Source: Enterovirga sp.
GTDB lineage: Bacteria > Pseudomonadota > Alphaproteobacteria > Rhizobiales > Beijerinckiaceae
Reading direction: 5' to 3'
NCBI GenBank assembly: GCA_028290385.1
Contig: JAQGJZ010000267.1
Coordinates: forward strand, 1-5,749
Length of the DNA stretch: 5,749 nucleotides
In this document: positions 1 to 5,212 of the stretch, one piece after another
Position numbering within the stretch: position 1 is the first letter of the stretch
Layout of the letters: every line of letters starts with the position of its first letter
Notes under the pieces: model-generated
The model's database searches: none
Told to the model about the DNA's origin: nothing
Seen by the model: only the letters and a program-made list of their open reading frames with translations
Program-made: the position numbers and the translations under genes

Positions 1-642
1 GCGTCCCTGGAACAGCTCATCAAGTTCCCGCAGCCGCGGGATGGAGCGATCGAAGATCGTCACATCCGCCCCGAGGCCGACCGCCATCCGGGCCGCGTGA
101 GTGCCGACCACGCCGCCGCCAAGAACAAGCACGCGGGCCGGAGCCACGCCGGGCACGCCGCCCAGCAGGAGTCCGCGCCCGCCGGCAGAGCGCTTCAGCG
201 CGGTCCCGGCGGCCTCGATCGCGAGTCGCCCAGCAACCTCGCTCATGGGCGCGAGAAGGGGCAGCCCTCCCCGGGTGTCCGTCACGGTTTCGTAGGCGAC
301 GGCCGTGCAGCCGGACTGGATCAGTCCCTGGGTCTGTTCGGGATCGGGCGCGAGATGGAGGTAGGTGAACAGAATCTGCCCCTGACGAAGCATCGTCCAT
401 TCGGCGGGCTGCGGCTCCTTCACCTTCACGATCATGTCGGCGGAGGCGAACACCTCGGCGGCCGAGCCCGCGACGGTGGCGCCGGCGCGGCGGTAGGCCT
501 CGTCATCCGCCCCGATACCCGCGCCCAACGTGGTTTCAACGAGCACTTGGTGGCCCGCCGCGACATATTCTTGGCAGGCTTCAGGCGTCAGGCCGACGCG
601 GTACTCGTGAACCTTGATCTCCTTCGGAACCCCTATTTTCAT
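1..642 (-). CDS. ald: Alanine dehydrogenase, N-terminal 214 codons (3' end outside window)
   Basis: Catalyses the reversible NAD-dependent oxidative deamination of L-alanine to pyruvate and ammonia in the cytoplasm. The reading frame opens at the ATG at 642 and stays open to the window edge, giving 214 of the roughly 370 residues usual for the family. The start MKIGVPKEIK is the family signature. Residues matching known active-site positions of the family are present at their usual numbers: Arg15, Lys75 (in VKVKEP) and His96 (in TYLHLAP). The Rossmann NAD-binding loop GGGVVG lies at 175-180, followed by Asp198 (TIFD), which contacts the NAD ribose. The catalytic Asp near residue 270 would lie outside the window. 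The Shine-Dalgarno is weak (GGGGCGG, about 6 nt before the ATG). The gene is divergent from an Lrp-type regulator, as ald often is, so regulation by that protein is likely. The N-terminus of the related transhydrogenase alpha subunit is an alternative, but residue-for-residue numbering favours Ald. Confidence 0.95.
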   Translation of the reverse strand, partial: MKIGVPKEIKVHEYRVGLTPEACQEYVAAGHQVLVETTLGAGIGADDEAYRRAGATVAGSAAEVFASADMIVKVKEPQPAEWTMLRQGQILFTYLHLAPDPEQTQGLIQSGCTAVAYETVTDTRGGLPLLAPMSEVAGRLAIEAAGTALKRSAGGRGLLLGGVPGVAPARVLVLGGGVVGTHAARMAVGLGADVTIFDRSIPRLRELDELFQGR

Positions 643-783
643 GTTACGCCGCCCCGAGATTGTACGGCGGTAGAATAGCGCTGCTCGACGTCGTTTTTCC
701 GGCGAATTATGGCCCAGGGTGGTTCCCTCAAGAAGGAATCCTGCTGAAGGGGCCCGGTTCGCGCAGTTTCCTGGAGCGTTTTT
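643..783. promoter_or_regulatory. Shared divergent control region of ald and the Lrp-type gene, with two candidate dyads
   Basis: This 141-bp gap must hold the promoters of both divergent genes. Two imperfect dyads are visible. One is CGCCG (647-651) with CGGCG (665-669), 13 nt apart, which begins only 4 nt before the ald start and so overlaps its ribosome-binding region. The other is TTCC (723-726) with GGAA (735-738), 8 nt apart, near the middle of the gap. Lrp-family proteins bind short degenerate dyads of about this size, so either could be an operator, but neither matches a consensus I can state with certainty. I found no convincing -35/-10 pair on either strand. The regulator has a good ribosome-binding site, GGAG at 773-776, 7 nt before its ATG. 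Confidence 0.45.
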
Positions 784-1272
784 ATGGACCGTATTGGAGC
801 GGCCCTTCTGACCGAACTCGTCCGGGACGGGCGAGCAAGTCACGTCTCGCTCTCGGAACGGATCGGGCTCTCACCGACCGCCTGTGCCCGACGGCAGAGA
901 TCGCTGGAGGAGGACGGCTTCATCACGGGGTATCAGGCCGTGCTCGACCTCAAGAAGCTCGGGTTTTCAATGACCGTGATGGTCCGGGTCTCCCTCGACA
1001 GCCAGAGCGAGGAAGCGCTTGTCGAGTTCGAGCAGGCGGTTGCGTCGTGCCCGTCCGTGCTGCGATGCTTTCTGATGTCCGGAAGCGACGATTACGTGCT
1101 GATCGCTGCCGTGCAGGATATCGAGGACTTCGAGTTCGTCCATAAGACGCAGCTCTCGCGCCTCCCGAGAGTCATGCGTCTGCATTCAAGCTTCGCCATC
1201 CGCGAAGTCATCAACAATCCTCTCCCGCGCTTTGCGCCGGGCGGGTCGAACCGCGGTGGGCAGAGACGCTGA
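784..1272 (+). CDS. Lrp/AsnC-family transcriptional regulator, probable regulator of ald
   Basis: A 162-residue protein of normal length for the Lrp/AsnC family. Residues 1-60 form the winged-helix DNA-binding part: MDRIGAALLTELVRDGR, then the recognition-helix segment SERIGLSPTACARRQRSLEEDG, interrupted here only by description (about 24-45), then the wing GFITGYQAVLD. A short linker leads to the RAM ligand-binding and oligomerisation domain at about 62-145. This contains the turn MSGSDDYVLIAAV (98-110), where small effectors, usually amino acids, bind at subunit interfaces, and the end PRVMRLHSSFAIREV. A basic Gly/Arg tail (153-162) follows. The ATG at 784 is supported by GGAG 7 nt upstream. 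Divergence from ald suggests it senses alanine or another amino acid and controls ald and itself, as AldR does in mycobacteria. The family call is firm; the target is inferred from position. Confidence 0.92.
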   Translation: MDRIGAALLTELVRDGRASHVSLSERIGLSPTACARRQRSLEEDGFITGYQAVLDLKKLGFSMTVMVRVSLDSQSEEALVEFEQAVASCPSVLRCFLMSGSDDYVLIAAVQDIEDFEFVHKTQLSRLPRVMRLHSSFAIREVINNPLPRFAPGGSNRGGQRR

Positions 1273-1587
1273 GACCCACCCGCGGCCGGTGGCTGGTGGC
1301 CTGCCGTCGTTGGAGATCACTGCCCGCGAAGCCATGTCGTTTGTTCCGGTAAGCCGCACCTGACGCACAACGCGTCGCGGAGCGGTTCGCCCTCAGGTAA
1401 CAGCCGGGGAGGGCGTCCTTGCGGGGCGTGTGGTGAATTGGTCGCAGGGCTTGCGCACTGCTAACGAGGGCCTGCCCGGTTTGGGTACTCAGCAGCGGCC
1501 GTGGAACATGATATAGCCCTCCGTTCACGGGGGCGAGCTCTGGCGGTGGTCGGACCGAGACGGCTTGTTGGTGGGGACGCCGAGCGC
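1273..1587. other. 315-bp non-coding gap with a short hairpin after the Lrp-type gene
   Basis: No reading frame here resembles a known protein; the open frames look like GC-rich noise. Four bases after the regulator's stop there is a stem CCACC (1276-1280) / GGTGG (1288-1292) with a 7-nt loop. It has no following T-run, so it is at best a weak or Rho-assisted terminator. The right end of the gap must carry the promoter of the GntR gene, but I cannot point to a clear -35/-10 pair. A GTG in frame with the GntR gene lies at 1501; the 29 residues it would add look unlike protein and I treat them as untranslated leader. Confidence 0.4.
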
Positions 1588-2322
1588 ATGCAGAACGAGA
1601 GTGCAGGCCTGAGCGTGACCAGGGACTCGGATACGGCTGTGCCGCGCGACAGCCTTTCGGACCGGATATACGAGCGGCTCCGGATCGGGCTGATGACCGG
1701 GGTCTACGAGCCCGGCGAGCGACTCAATATCCGACAACTCGCCCAAGGTTTCGAGACAAGCCCTACTCCGGTCCGCGAAGCGATGATGCAGCTGGCCCGT
1801 GAAGGAGCGCTCGAGCTGCGGACCGGTCACTTACTGCGCGTGCCAAACATGAGTTTGGAGCGCTACCTTGAAGTGCGCGATGTTCGGCTCCCGCTGGAGC
1901 GTCTCGCGGCGGAACGGGCAGCAGAACTCGTCACCGAAAGTGAACTTCTCGAAATTCAGTATCAGGCCCGCCGGTGCGTTGATGCCGAGAAGCGAGAGGC
2001 TTGGAAGGAGGCGATCGCTGCGAACCAGGAATTTCATTTCGCGATCTACAAAGCGTCCGGCTCTTCCGTGCTCGTCCGAGTTTTAGAGAATCTCTGGCTG
2101 CTGACCGGCCCGTTTATCAACCACCTCTATCCCGCTTATTCTAGCTATCGCTCGGCAAAACCACACGACCGCGTCGTCCAAGCCCTGCGCGCACGGGATC
2201 CGGCGGAAGCAGGAGAAGCCGTCGTACACGACATCATGCAAGGTAGCTCCGCAATGGTAGAGCGATGGCAGCAATCATCACCTGCCCTGGCCACGCCGGC
2301 TCCCTCGAAGCGACGCGCCTAG
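1588..2322 (+). CDS. GntR-family transcriptional regulator with FCD ligand-binding domain
   Basis: A 244-residue protein of usual length for the FadR/FCD branch. Residues about 22-85 are the winged helix: LSDRIYERLRIGLMTG, GVYEPGERLNIRQLA, then the recognition helix TSPTPVREAMMQLAREGAL. Residues about 92-222 are the all-helical FCD domain, starting with the typical VRLPLERLAAERAA. Three histidines sit where this family binds a metal: His150 (EFH), His193 (PHDRVVQAL) and His214 (VVHDIM). The usual fourth ligand, Asp, four residues before the first His, is Asn146 here. The ATG at 1588 is chosen because GGTGGGGA lies about 10 nt upstream and because the protein then begins close to the DNA-binding domain; a GTG at 1501 is a longer alternative. 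Such regulators usually sense organic acids or amino-acid-like ligands and repress neighbouring catabolic or transport genes. The transporter-hydrolase-hupE unit downstream on the other strand is a plausible target, but this is inferred only from proximity. The stop codon overlaps that of the IS relic. Confidence 0.9.
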   Translation: MQNESAGLSVTRDSDTAVPRDSLSDRIYERLRIGLMTGVYEPGERLNIRQLAQGFETSPTPVREAMMQLAREGALELRTGHLLRVPNMSLERYLEVRDVRLPLERLAAERAAELVTESELLEIQYQARRCVDAEKREAWKEAIAANQEFHFAIYKASGSSVLVRVLENLWLLTGPFINHLYPAYSSYRSAKPHDRVVQALRARDPAEAGEAVVHDIMQGSSAMVERWQQSSPALATPAPSKRRA

Positions 2323-2669
2323 ACGTACGGTCCCGGAGGTGCCGTGGGGGCTCGAGTCTGAAGGGTTCGGCCTCTTCGTCCACACATGGGGGACGTGCCC
2401 GTAGTGAGCCCGCGAGGTATTGAGCCGGCCGGCGAGGTTGTAGGTATAAAGCGAGAGCTGCAGACGGCCCGGAACCGCTCCTGGCTCTTGTCGGGGTAGC
2501 ACTTGAAGGTTGCGCGTAGGAGGGTCCGGTTCATCCGCTCAACCTGGCCGCTGGTTAAGGGGGGCCGGTTTGTGAGGTGGTGCGCGGCGCCGTTCTCGCG
2601 ATAGACGCGGCTCCGGAGTCCGTCTCCAAGCAAACGCATCCGCTCTCCGCGACCGTTGTCACGCTCCAC
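2319..2669 (-). pseudogene. Degenerate IS481-family transposase, C-terminal half, split over three frames
   Basis: A relic of a DDE transposase. Reading leftward in the first frame (from about 2669) one sees RDNG with the second catalytic Asp (codon 2660-2658), then VYRENGAAHHLT, then GQVERMNRTLLRAT with the catalytic Glu (codon 2540-2538), ending near QERFRAV. These correspond to the IS481-type pattern TDNG ... ENGIEHRLTKP ... NGQVERMNRTLKEAT. At about 2463 the homology jumps to a second frame (LQLSLYTYNLAGRLNT, matching the usual LFLDAYNFARRLKTL). By about 2377 it appears in a third frame (EPFRLEP, matching EPERFRLDP). The original frame supplies the end GPYV and stop at 2321-2319. With at least two frame changes and no N-terminal half, it cannot encode an active enzyme. 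The stop codon lies in CCTAGA (2318-2323), which fits the NCTAGN target preference described for IS481, so this edge may be the original insertion junction. Confidence 0.8.
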
Positions 2670-2857
2670 GCGCCGGGAGCTCCCACGGACATCCGGAGCG
2701 CTCTTCCACCACCGCCAGGACCTGATCGGTCCAGGATGCGAGGGCTCGCGCGACCTCGCATTCTGAGCCGGTAAGGCTTCCCGTCTTTGCCCGGGTTCAT
2801 CTCGGCGCCCGGTTAGCCTCCGAGAACAAGGTCGCTGGAGGTCACAGAAGATGACCT

Positions 2858-2880
2858 GCGGCTCGTTCCAAGCGAGCCGC
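2858..2880. repeat. Perfect 8-bp GC-rich hairpin downstream of hupE
   Basis: GCGGCTCG (2858-2865) and CGAGCCGC (2873-2880) are exact reverse complements with a 7-nt loop. It lies about 80 nt past the hupE stop on that gene's strand, so it could end or stabilise the hupE transcript. No T-run follows on either strand, so it is not a canonical Rho-independent terminator. It could also be a remnant of a mobile-element end. Confidence 0.5.
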
Positions 2881-2882
2881 CG

Positions 2883-2939
2883 TCAAGCGCTGCGCCACTC
2901 GACCGGGCGCAGTCCTCCGAACGCCCTATGCGCCGGCTG
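2883..2939 (-). pseudogene. Possible scrap of a second transposase C-terminus (IS3/IS481-like)
   Basis: The peptide QPAHRAFGGLRPVEWRSA followed by a stop recalls the C-terminal RPHRALGGLTPAEW block of IS3- and IS481-type integrase-core transposases. It is only 18 codons long and nothing upstream extends the match before the hupE end is reached. Because it lies next to a clear transposase relic, debris from a second insertion is plausible, but a chance resemblance cannot be excluded. Confidence 0.25.
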
Positions 2940-2958
2940 GCAACCCACCTGTGGGCTG

Positions 2959-3555
2959 TCACAGTGCTTGGATCAGCAGACCTAGCCCGAGGACACCAAC
3001 AGCAGTGCCGGCAAGGCGCAGAGCGCGCGGGGTAGGGTGCATAACCACTCGTCCGGCCGCCATCCCGAGGAATTGCAGGAAGAATGACGCGAGCACAAAC
3101 CCGGCGATGTAGCCCGGCGCGCCACGCCCTGCCGGCAGTTCGACGCCATGAACAATGCCGTGCAGCAATCCGATCAGAGCGACGGCGGGCACTCCGACCG
3201 ACAAAGGCGGTCGCGCTGCTAGCGCCAGCGCTAGGCCAATGGCGACAAGCGTTCCGGCCACTGCGGTCTCGATGCCCGGGATGGTCAGGCCCGAGATCCC
3301 GAGACCACCACCCAGGGCAAGCGCCAGTGAGAAAGCCAGCGCGCCCTTTAGCTGATCGATCCGCCTCCGGTCAGAGATCCAGAGCCCGATGGCAAGCATC
3401 GCCGCTACGTGATCGACTCCAAGTAGAGGGTGAGCGAAGCCGGACGCAAGGTCGAGATGAGCGCTCCCGGTTTGGTGGGCAAGTGCAGCCGCTGGGAGGA
3501 GGGCGCAGACCAGAAAAGCGCTGCCCGAGACGATGATCGAACGATAGGACGACAT
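2959..3555 (-). CDS. hupE: HupE/UreJ-family membrane protein, probable nickel/cobalt permease
   Basis: A 198-residue inner-membrane protein of the HupE/UreJ family, whose members move Ni(II) (some perhaps Co(II)) into the cell for hydrogenase, urease or other metalloenzymes. A signal peptide is clear: basic Arg5, hydrophobic core 7-24, cleavage after PAAALA (26) leaving His27 at the mature N-terminus, as in HupE of rhizobia. Both family metal motifs are present: HX5DH as HPLLGVDH (42-49) and HGxxHGxE as LHGIVHGVE (131-139, Leu in place of the common Phe). About six hydrophobic segments follow the signal peptide, ending GVLGLGLLIQAL. The ATG at 3555 is preferred over a GTG at 3567 because GAGTGG lies 8 nt upstream of it, whereas the GTG has no Shine-Dalgarno. 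The gap to the upstream amidohydrolase stop is only 38 nt, so the two are probably co-transcribed. No hydrogenase or urease gene is in the window, which points to a different client enzyme, most simply its neighbour. Confidence 0.9.
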   Translation of the reverse strand: MSSYRSIIVSGSAFLVCALLPAAALAHQTGSAHLDLASGFAHPLLGVDHVAAMLAIGLWISDRRRIDQLKGALAFSLALALGGGLGISGLTIPGIETAVAGTLVAIGLALALAARPPLSVGVPAVALIGLLHGIVHGVELPAGRGAPGYIAGFVLASFFLQFLGMAAGRVVMHPTPRALRLAGTAVGVLGLGLLIQAL

Positions 3556-3593
3556 GGATTGAGCCACTCAAATCAGAGCCAGAAGGACGCCGG

Positions 3594-5144
3594 TCAATGC
3601 GGCCGCCCGAGAACGCCGTAGTCAGCCTTGGCGCCTGGCGCGTGAGCGTCATGGCTGTGGCCATGAGAATGGCCGCTTGCATGGTCGTGGCTGTGACCGG
3701 AGCCATGATGATGGTGATTGGCGTGCCCGCCTGCGGGACCCTGCGAATAATGCACGTGCTCGCGGCCTTCCGCGTGAGCTCGAGCATGCTCTATGTCTGC
3801 CAGCAGGCCTGCCGCCTCAGCAAAGAAGGCGCTTGGCTCGATATCTGCCGGAAGATCCGTGGTCGCGAGCCCGTCATGGTGGCCGCCTGCCTGTGTTGGC
3901 GCTAGGTAGACCACACCCTCCTTCATGACGAAGCGGGGCGAGCGCACGAGCTTGATATCCTGGCGCGGATCGCCGGCGAGAGCGACGATGTCGGCGAACC
4001 GCCCTGCCTCCAGTGCCCCGATCTCGTTCTCCATACCCATAAGCTCACGCCCGACGACGGCATTCGAGATAAGGACCTGCTCCGGGGTCATTCCACCCTC
4101 GACGAGGAGTTCCATCTCGTAGGTGTTGCTCGTTCCATGGGGCGTGTAGGGAGGCCCGACGCAATCGGTGCCGCAGCCTATCGGGATCCCATATTCAAGT
4201 AGCTTTTCCATGCCGGCCAGCTGGGAATCGAAGTGCTTCTGCCAGATCTCCACGAGATGCGGCGCGAGGCCTTTTTCAGCGCCGAACCGGGCTCGCATTG
4301 CCGGCAGCGTCATTGTGGGCACGACGGTGGTGCCGTGGTCGGCTAGCAGCTTGTAGGTGTCCTCTTCGATCGCGTGGCCGTGCTCGACCGTGTCGACGCC
4401 GGCCAGGACTGCCTGCCGGACGGCTTGCTCTCCGATCGCGTGCGCCGCGACTTTCATCCGGTTGCGGTGAGCCTCGTCCACGAGAGCCTTCACTTCCTCA
4501 TCCGAGTAGCCGATCAGCACCTCATTGGGGTCGTCGCCCCAGGCATGAGATGCATCAAAGTGCTCGCCGGTCGAGCTGCCGATCTTGATCATGCCGGCGC
4601 CCTCGCGGATGCGCTCCCGCACACGTCTGACGCATTCATCCGGCCCGTCCGTGAGCATGTTCCAGCTCTGAACCCACTCCAGAGGCCACTTGACGGCATC
4701 CCAGGCCCCGCCTGTCCTGCAGATGCCTTCCCCTGAGGTTAGGATGTGCGGCCCCGGGATCACTTTCTCCCGCACGGCTCTGGCTAGGAATGGTCCGATT
4801 GGATTGCCTACACAGCGTACGGCCGTGACGCCGGCCTGAAGAAGGCGACGTAAATCGGCACTGGCGACCAGGGCGCGAAATGGCAGAGGAATGCTGAGCA
4901 TGTTGCTCGGGTCACGCAGATCCAGGCCATAGATGTGGACGTGAGCGTCGATAAAACCGGGAACGAGCCAGTGGCCTTTCAGGTCTGCCACAAGTGAGCC
5001 CGGCGATTGAGGGCGCTCGCCCTGGCGGCCGACCCAGGAAATCCGGTCTCCCCGCACCCAGATCTCTACGTTCTGGATTACGTATGGAGGGATGCCAGTC
5101 CAGGCTGCATCCGCTCGCAGGATTACGTCGCGTTCGTTCGACAC
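3594..5144 (-). CDS. Metal-dependent amidohydrolase with unusual His-rich C-terminal tail
   Basis: A 516-residue (GTG start) amidohydrolase-superfamily enzyme, probably cytoplasmic, of the imidazolonepropionase/Xaa-carboxypeptidase-like group, which cleaves C-N bonds in cyclic amides, peptides or acylated amino acids. Numbering from the TTG at 5147, the metal site is HVH (69, 71; strand FIDAHVH), Lys188 (MIKIGSS, the position usually carboxylated), His236 (AAHAIGE), His256 (TVEHGH) and Asp328 (GCGTDC). These residues fit a two-metal centre. The catalytic domain ends near 415 after the beta-sandwich strand FADIVALAGDP...GVVYLAP. Relatives end about here at 400-430 residues. This protein adds about 100 residues: an Ala/Glu-rich helical stretch (430-462), then a metal-binding tail with 20 His between 421 and 517, including NHHHHGSGHSHDHASGHS. 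GGAGG (plus-strand 5152-5156) is 7 nt before the GTG at 5144 and only 4 nt before the TTG, hence the start chosen. It lies 68 nt after the ABC permease and 38 nt before hupE. The substrate is unknown. Confidence 0.88.
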   Translation of the reverse strand: MSNERDVILRADAAWTGIPPYVIQNVEIWVRGDRISWVGRQGERPQSPGSLVADLKGHWLVPGFIDAHVHIYGLDLRDPSNMLSIPLPFRALVASADLRRLLQAGVTAVRCVGNPIGPFLARAVREKVIPGPHILTSGEGICRTGGAWDAVKWPLEWVQSWNMLTDGPDECVRRVRERIREGAGMIKIGSSTGEHFDASHAWGDDPNEVLIGYSDEEVKALVDEAHRNRMKVAAHAIGEQAVRQAVLAGVDTVEHGHAIEEDTYKLLADHGTTVVPTMTLPAMRARFGAEKGLAPHLVEIWQKHFDSQLAGMEKLLEYGIPIGCGTDCVGPPYTPHGTSNTYEMELLVEGGMTPEQVLISNAVVGRELMGMENEIGALEAGRFADIVALAGDPRQDIKLVRSPRFVMKEGVVYLAPTQAGGHHDGLATTDLPADIEPSAFFAEAAGLLADIEHARAHAEGREHVHYSQGPAGGHANHHHHGSGHSHDHASGHSHGHSHDAHAPGAKADYGVLGRPH

Positions 5145-5151
5145 CAATCTT

Positions 5152-5173
5152 CCTCCGCGGCTTAGTGTGCCGC
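5152..5173 (-). promoter_or_regulatory. Strong Shine-Dalgarno with adjacent hairpin before the amidohydrolase
   Basis: On the minus strand a stem GCGGC / GCCGC (plus 5157-5161 and 5169-5173, 7-nt loop) directly abuts the Shine-Dalgarno GGAGG (plus 5152-5156) that serves the GTG at 5144. The hairpin leaves the Shine-Dalgarno itself unpaired, so it could mark the RNA processing or reinitiation point between permease and hydrolase. It may equally be chance in GC-rich DNA. Confidence 0.4.
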
Positions 5174-5212
5174 TACATGCTCGGTTGTTCTATGCGGAAC
5201 TGGGGCCTTCCC

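Larger units (their letters stand above)
2670..2958. other. Non-coding region, probably mobile-element debris
   Basis: No convincing gene in about 290 bp on either strand. In the transposase frame the DNA stays open leftward from about 2882 into the IS481 relic, but the peptide between about 2880 and 2670 does not resemble the missing transposase N-terminal half, so that half is lost or scrambled. Two hairpins are visible (2858-2880 and, weaker, CCCAC 2944-2948 / GTGGG 2951-2955 directly after the hupE stop). The region separates the convergent GntR gene from the hupE unit. Confidence 0.45.

Noticed and set aside
97..678. Long open frame on the plus strand opposite ald (193 codons)
   Set aside because: It is the mirror of a clear ald reading frame with correctly placed active-site residues; the plus-strand peptide has no recognisable motif and is a product of GC-rich codon use.
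1211..1528. 105-codon open frame on the minus strand covering the gap between the two regulators
   Set aside because: It overlaps the end of the Lrp-type gene, has a low-complexity Arg/Ser/Ala composition, no motif and no convincing ribosome-binding site.
1501..1587. GTG start at 1501 for the GntR gene
   Set aside because: It would add 29 residues without family resemblance; the ATG at 1588 has a better-placed purine-rich stretch and gives a normal N-terminus.
2555..2800. 81-codon minus-strand frame beginning MNPGKDGKPYRLR
   Set aside because: It lies in a different frame from the transposase motifs, overlaps them, and shows no family resemblance; probably debris or noise.
2981..2986. A second CCTAG(N) site, considered as the other target duplication of the IS481 relic
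   Set aside because: It lies inside the intact hupE coding sequence, and CTAG occurs several more times in the window, so it is not informative.
3640..3730. Near-repetitive DNA encoding the His tail, considered as a tandem repeat or CRISPR-like array
   Set aside because: The repetition is irregular and explained by runs of His, Ser, Gly and Asp codons in frame; there are no constant repeats with unique spacers.
3371..3787. 138-codon minus-strand frame overlapping hupE and the His-rich tail
   Set aside because: It is a shifted frame across two well-supported genes and carries no motif of its own.
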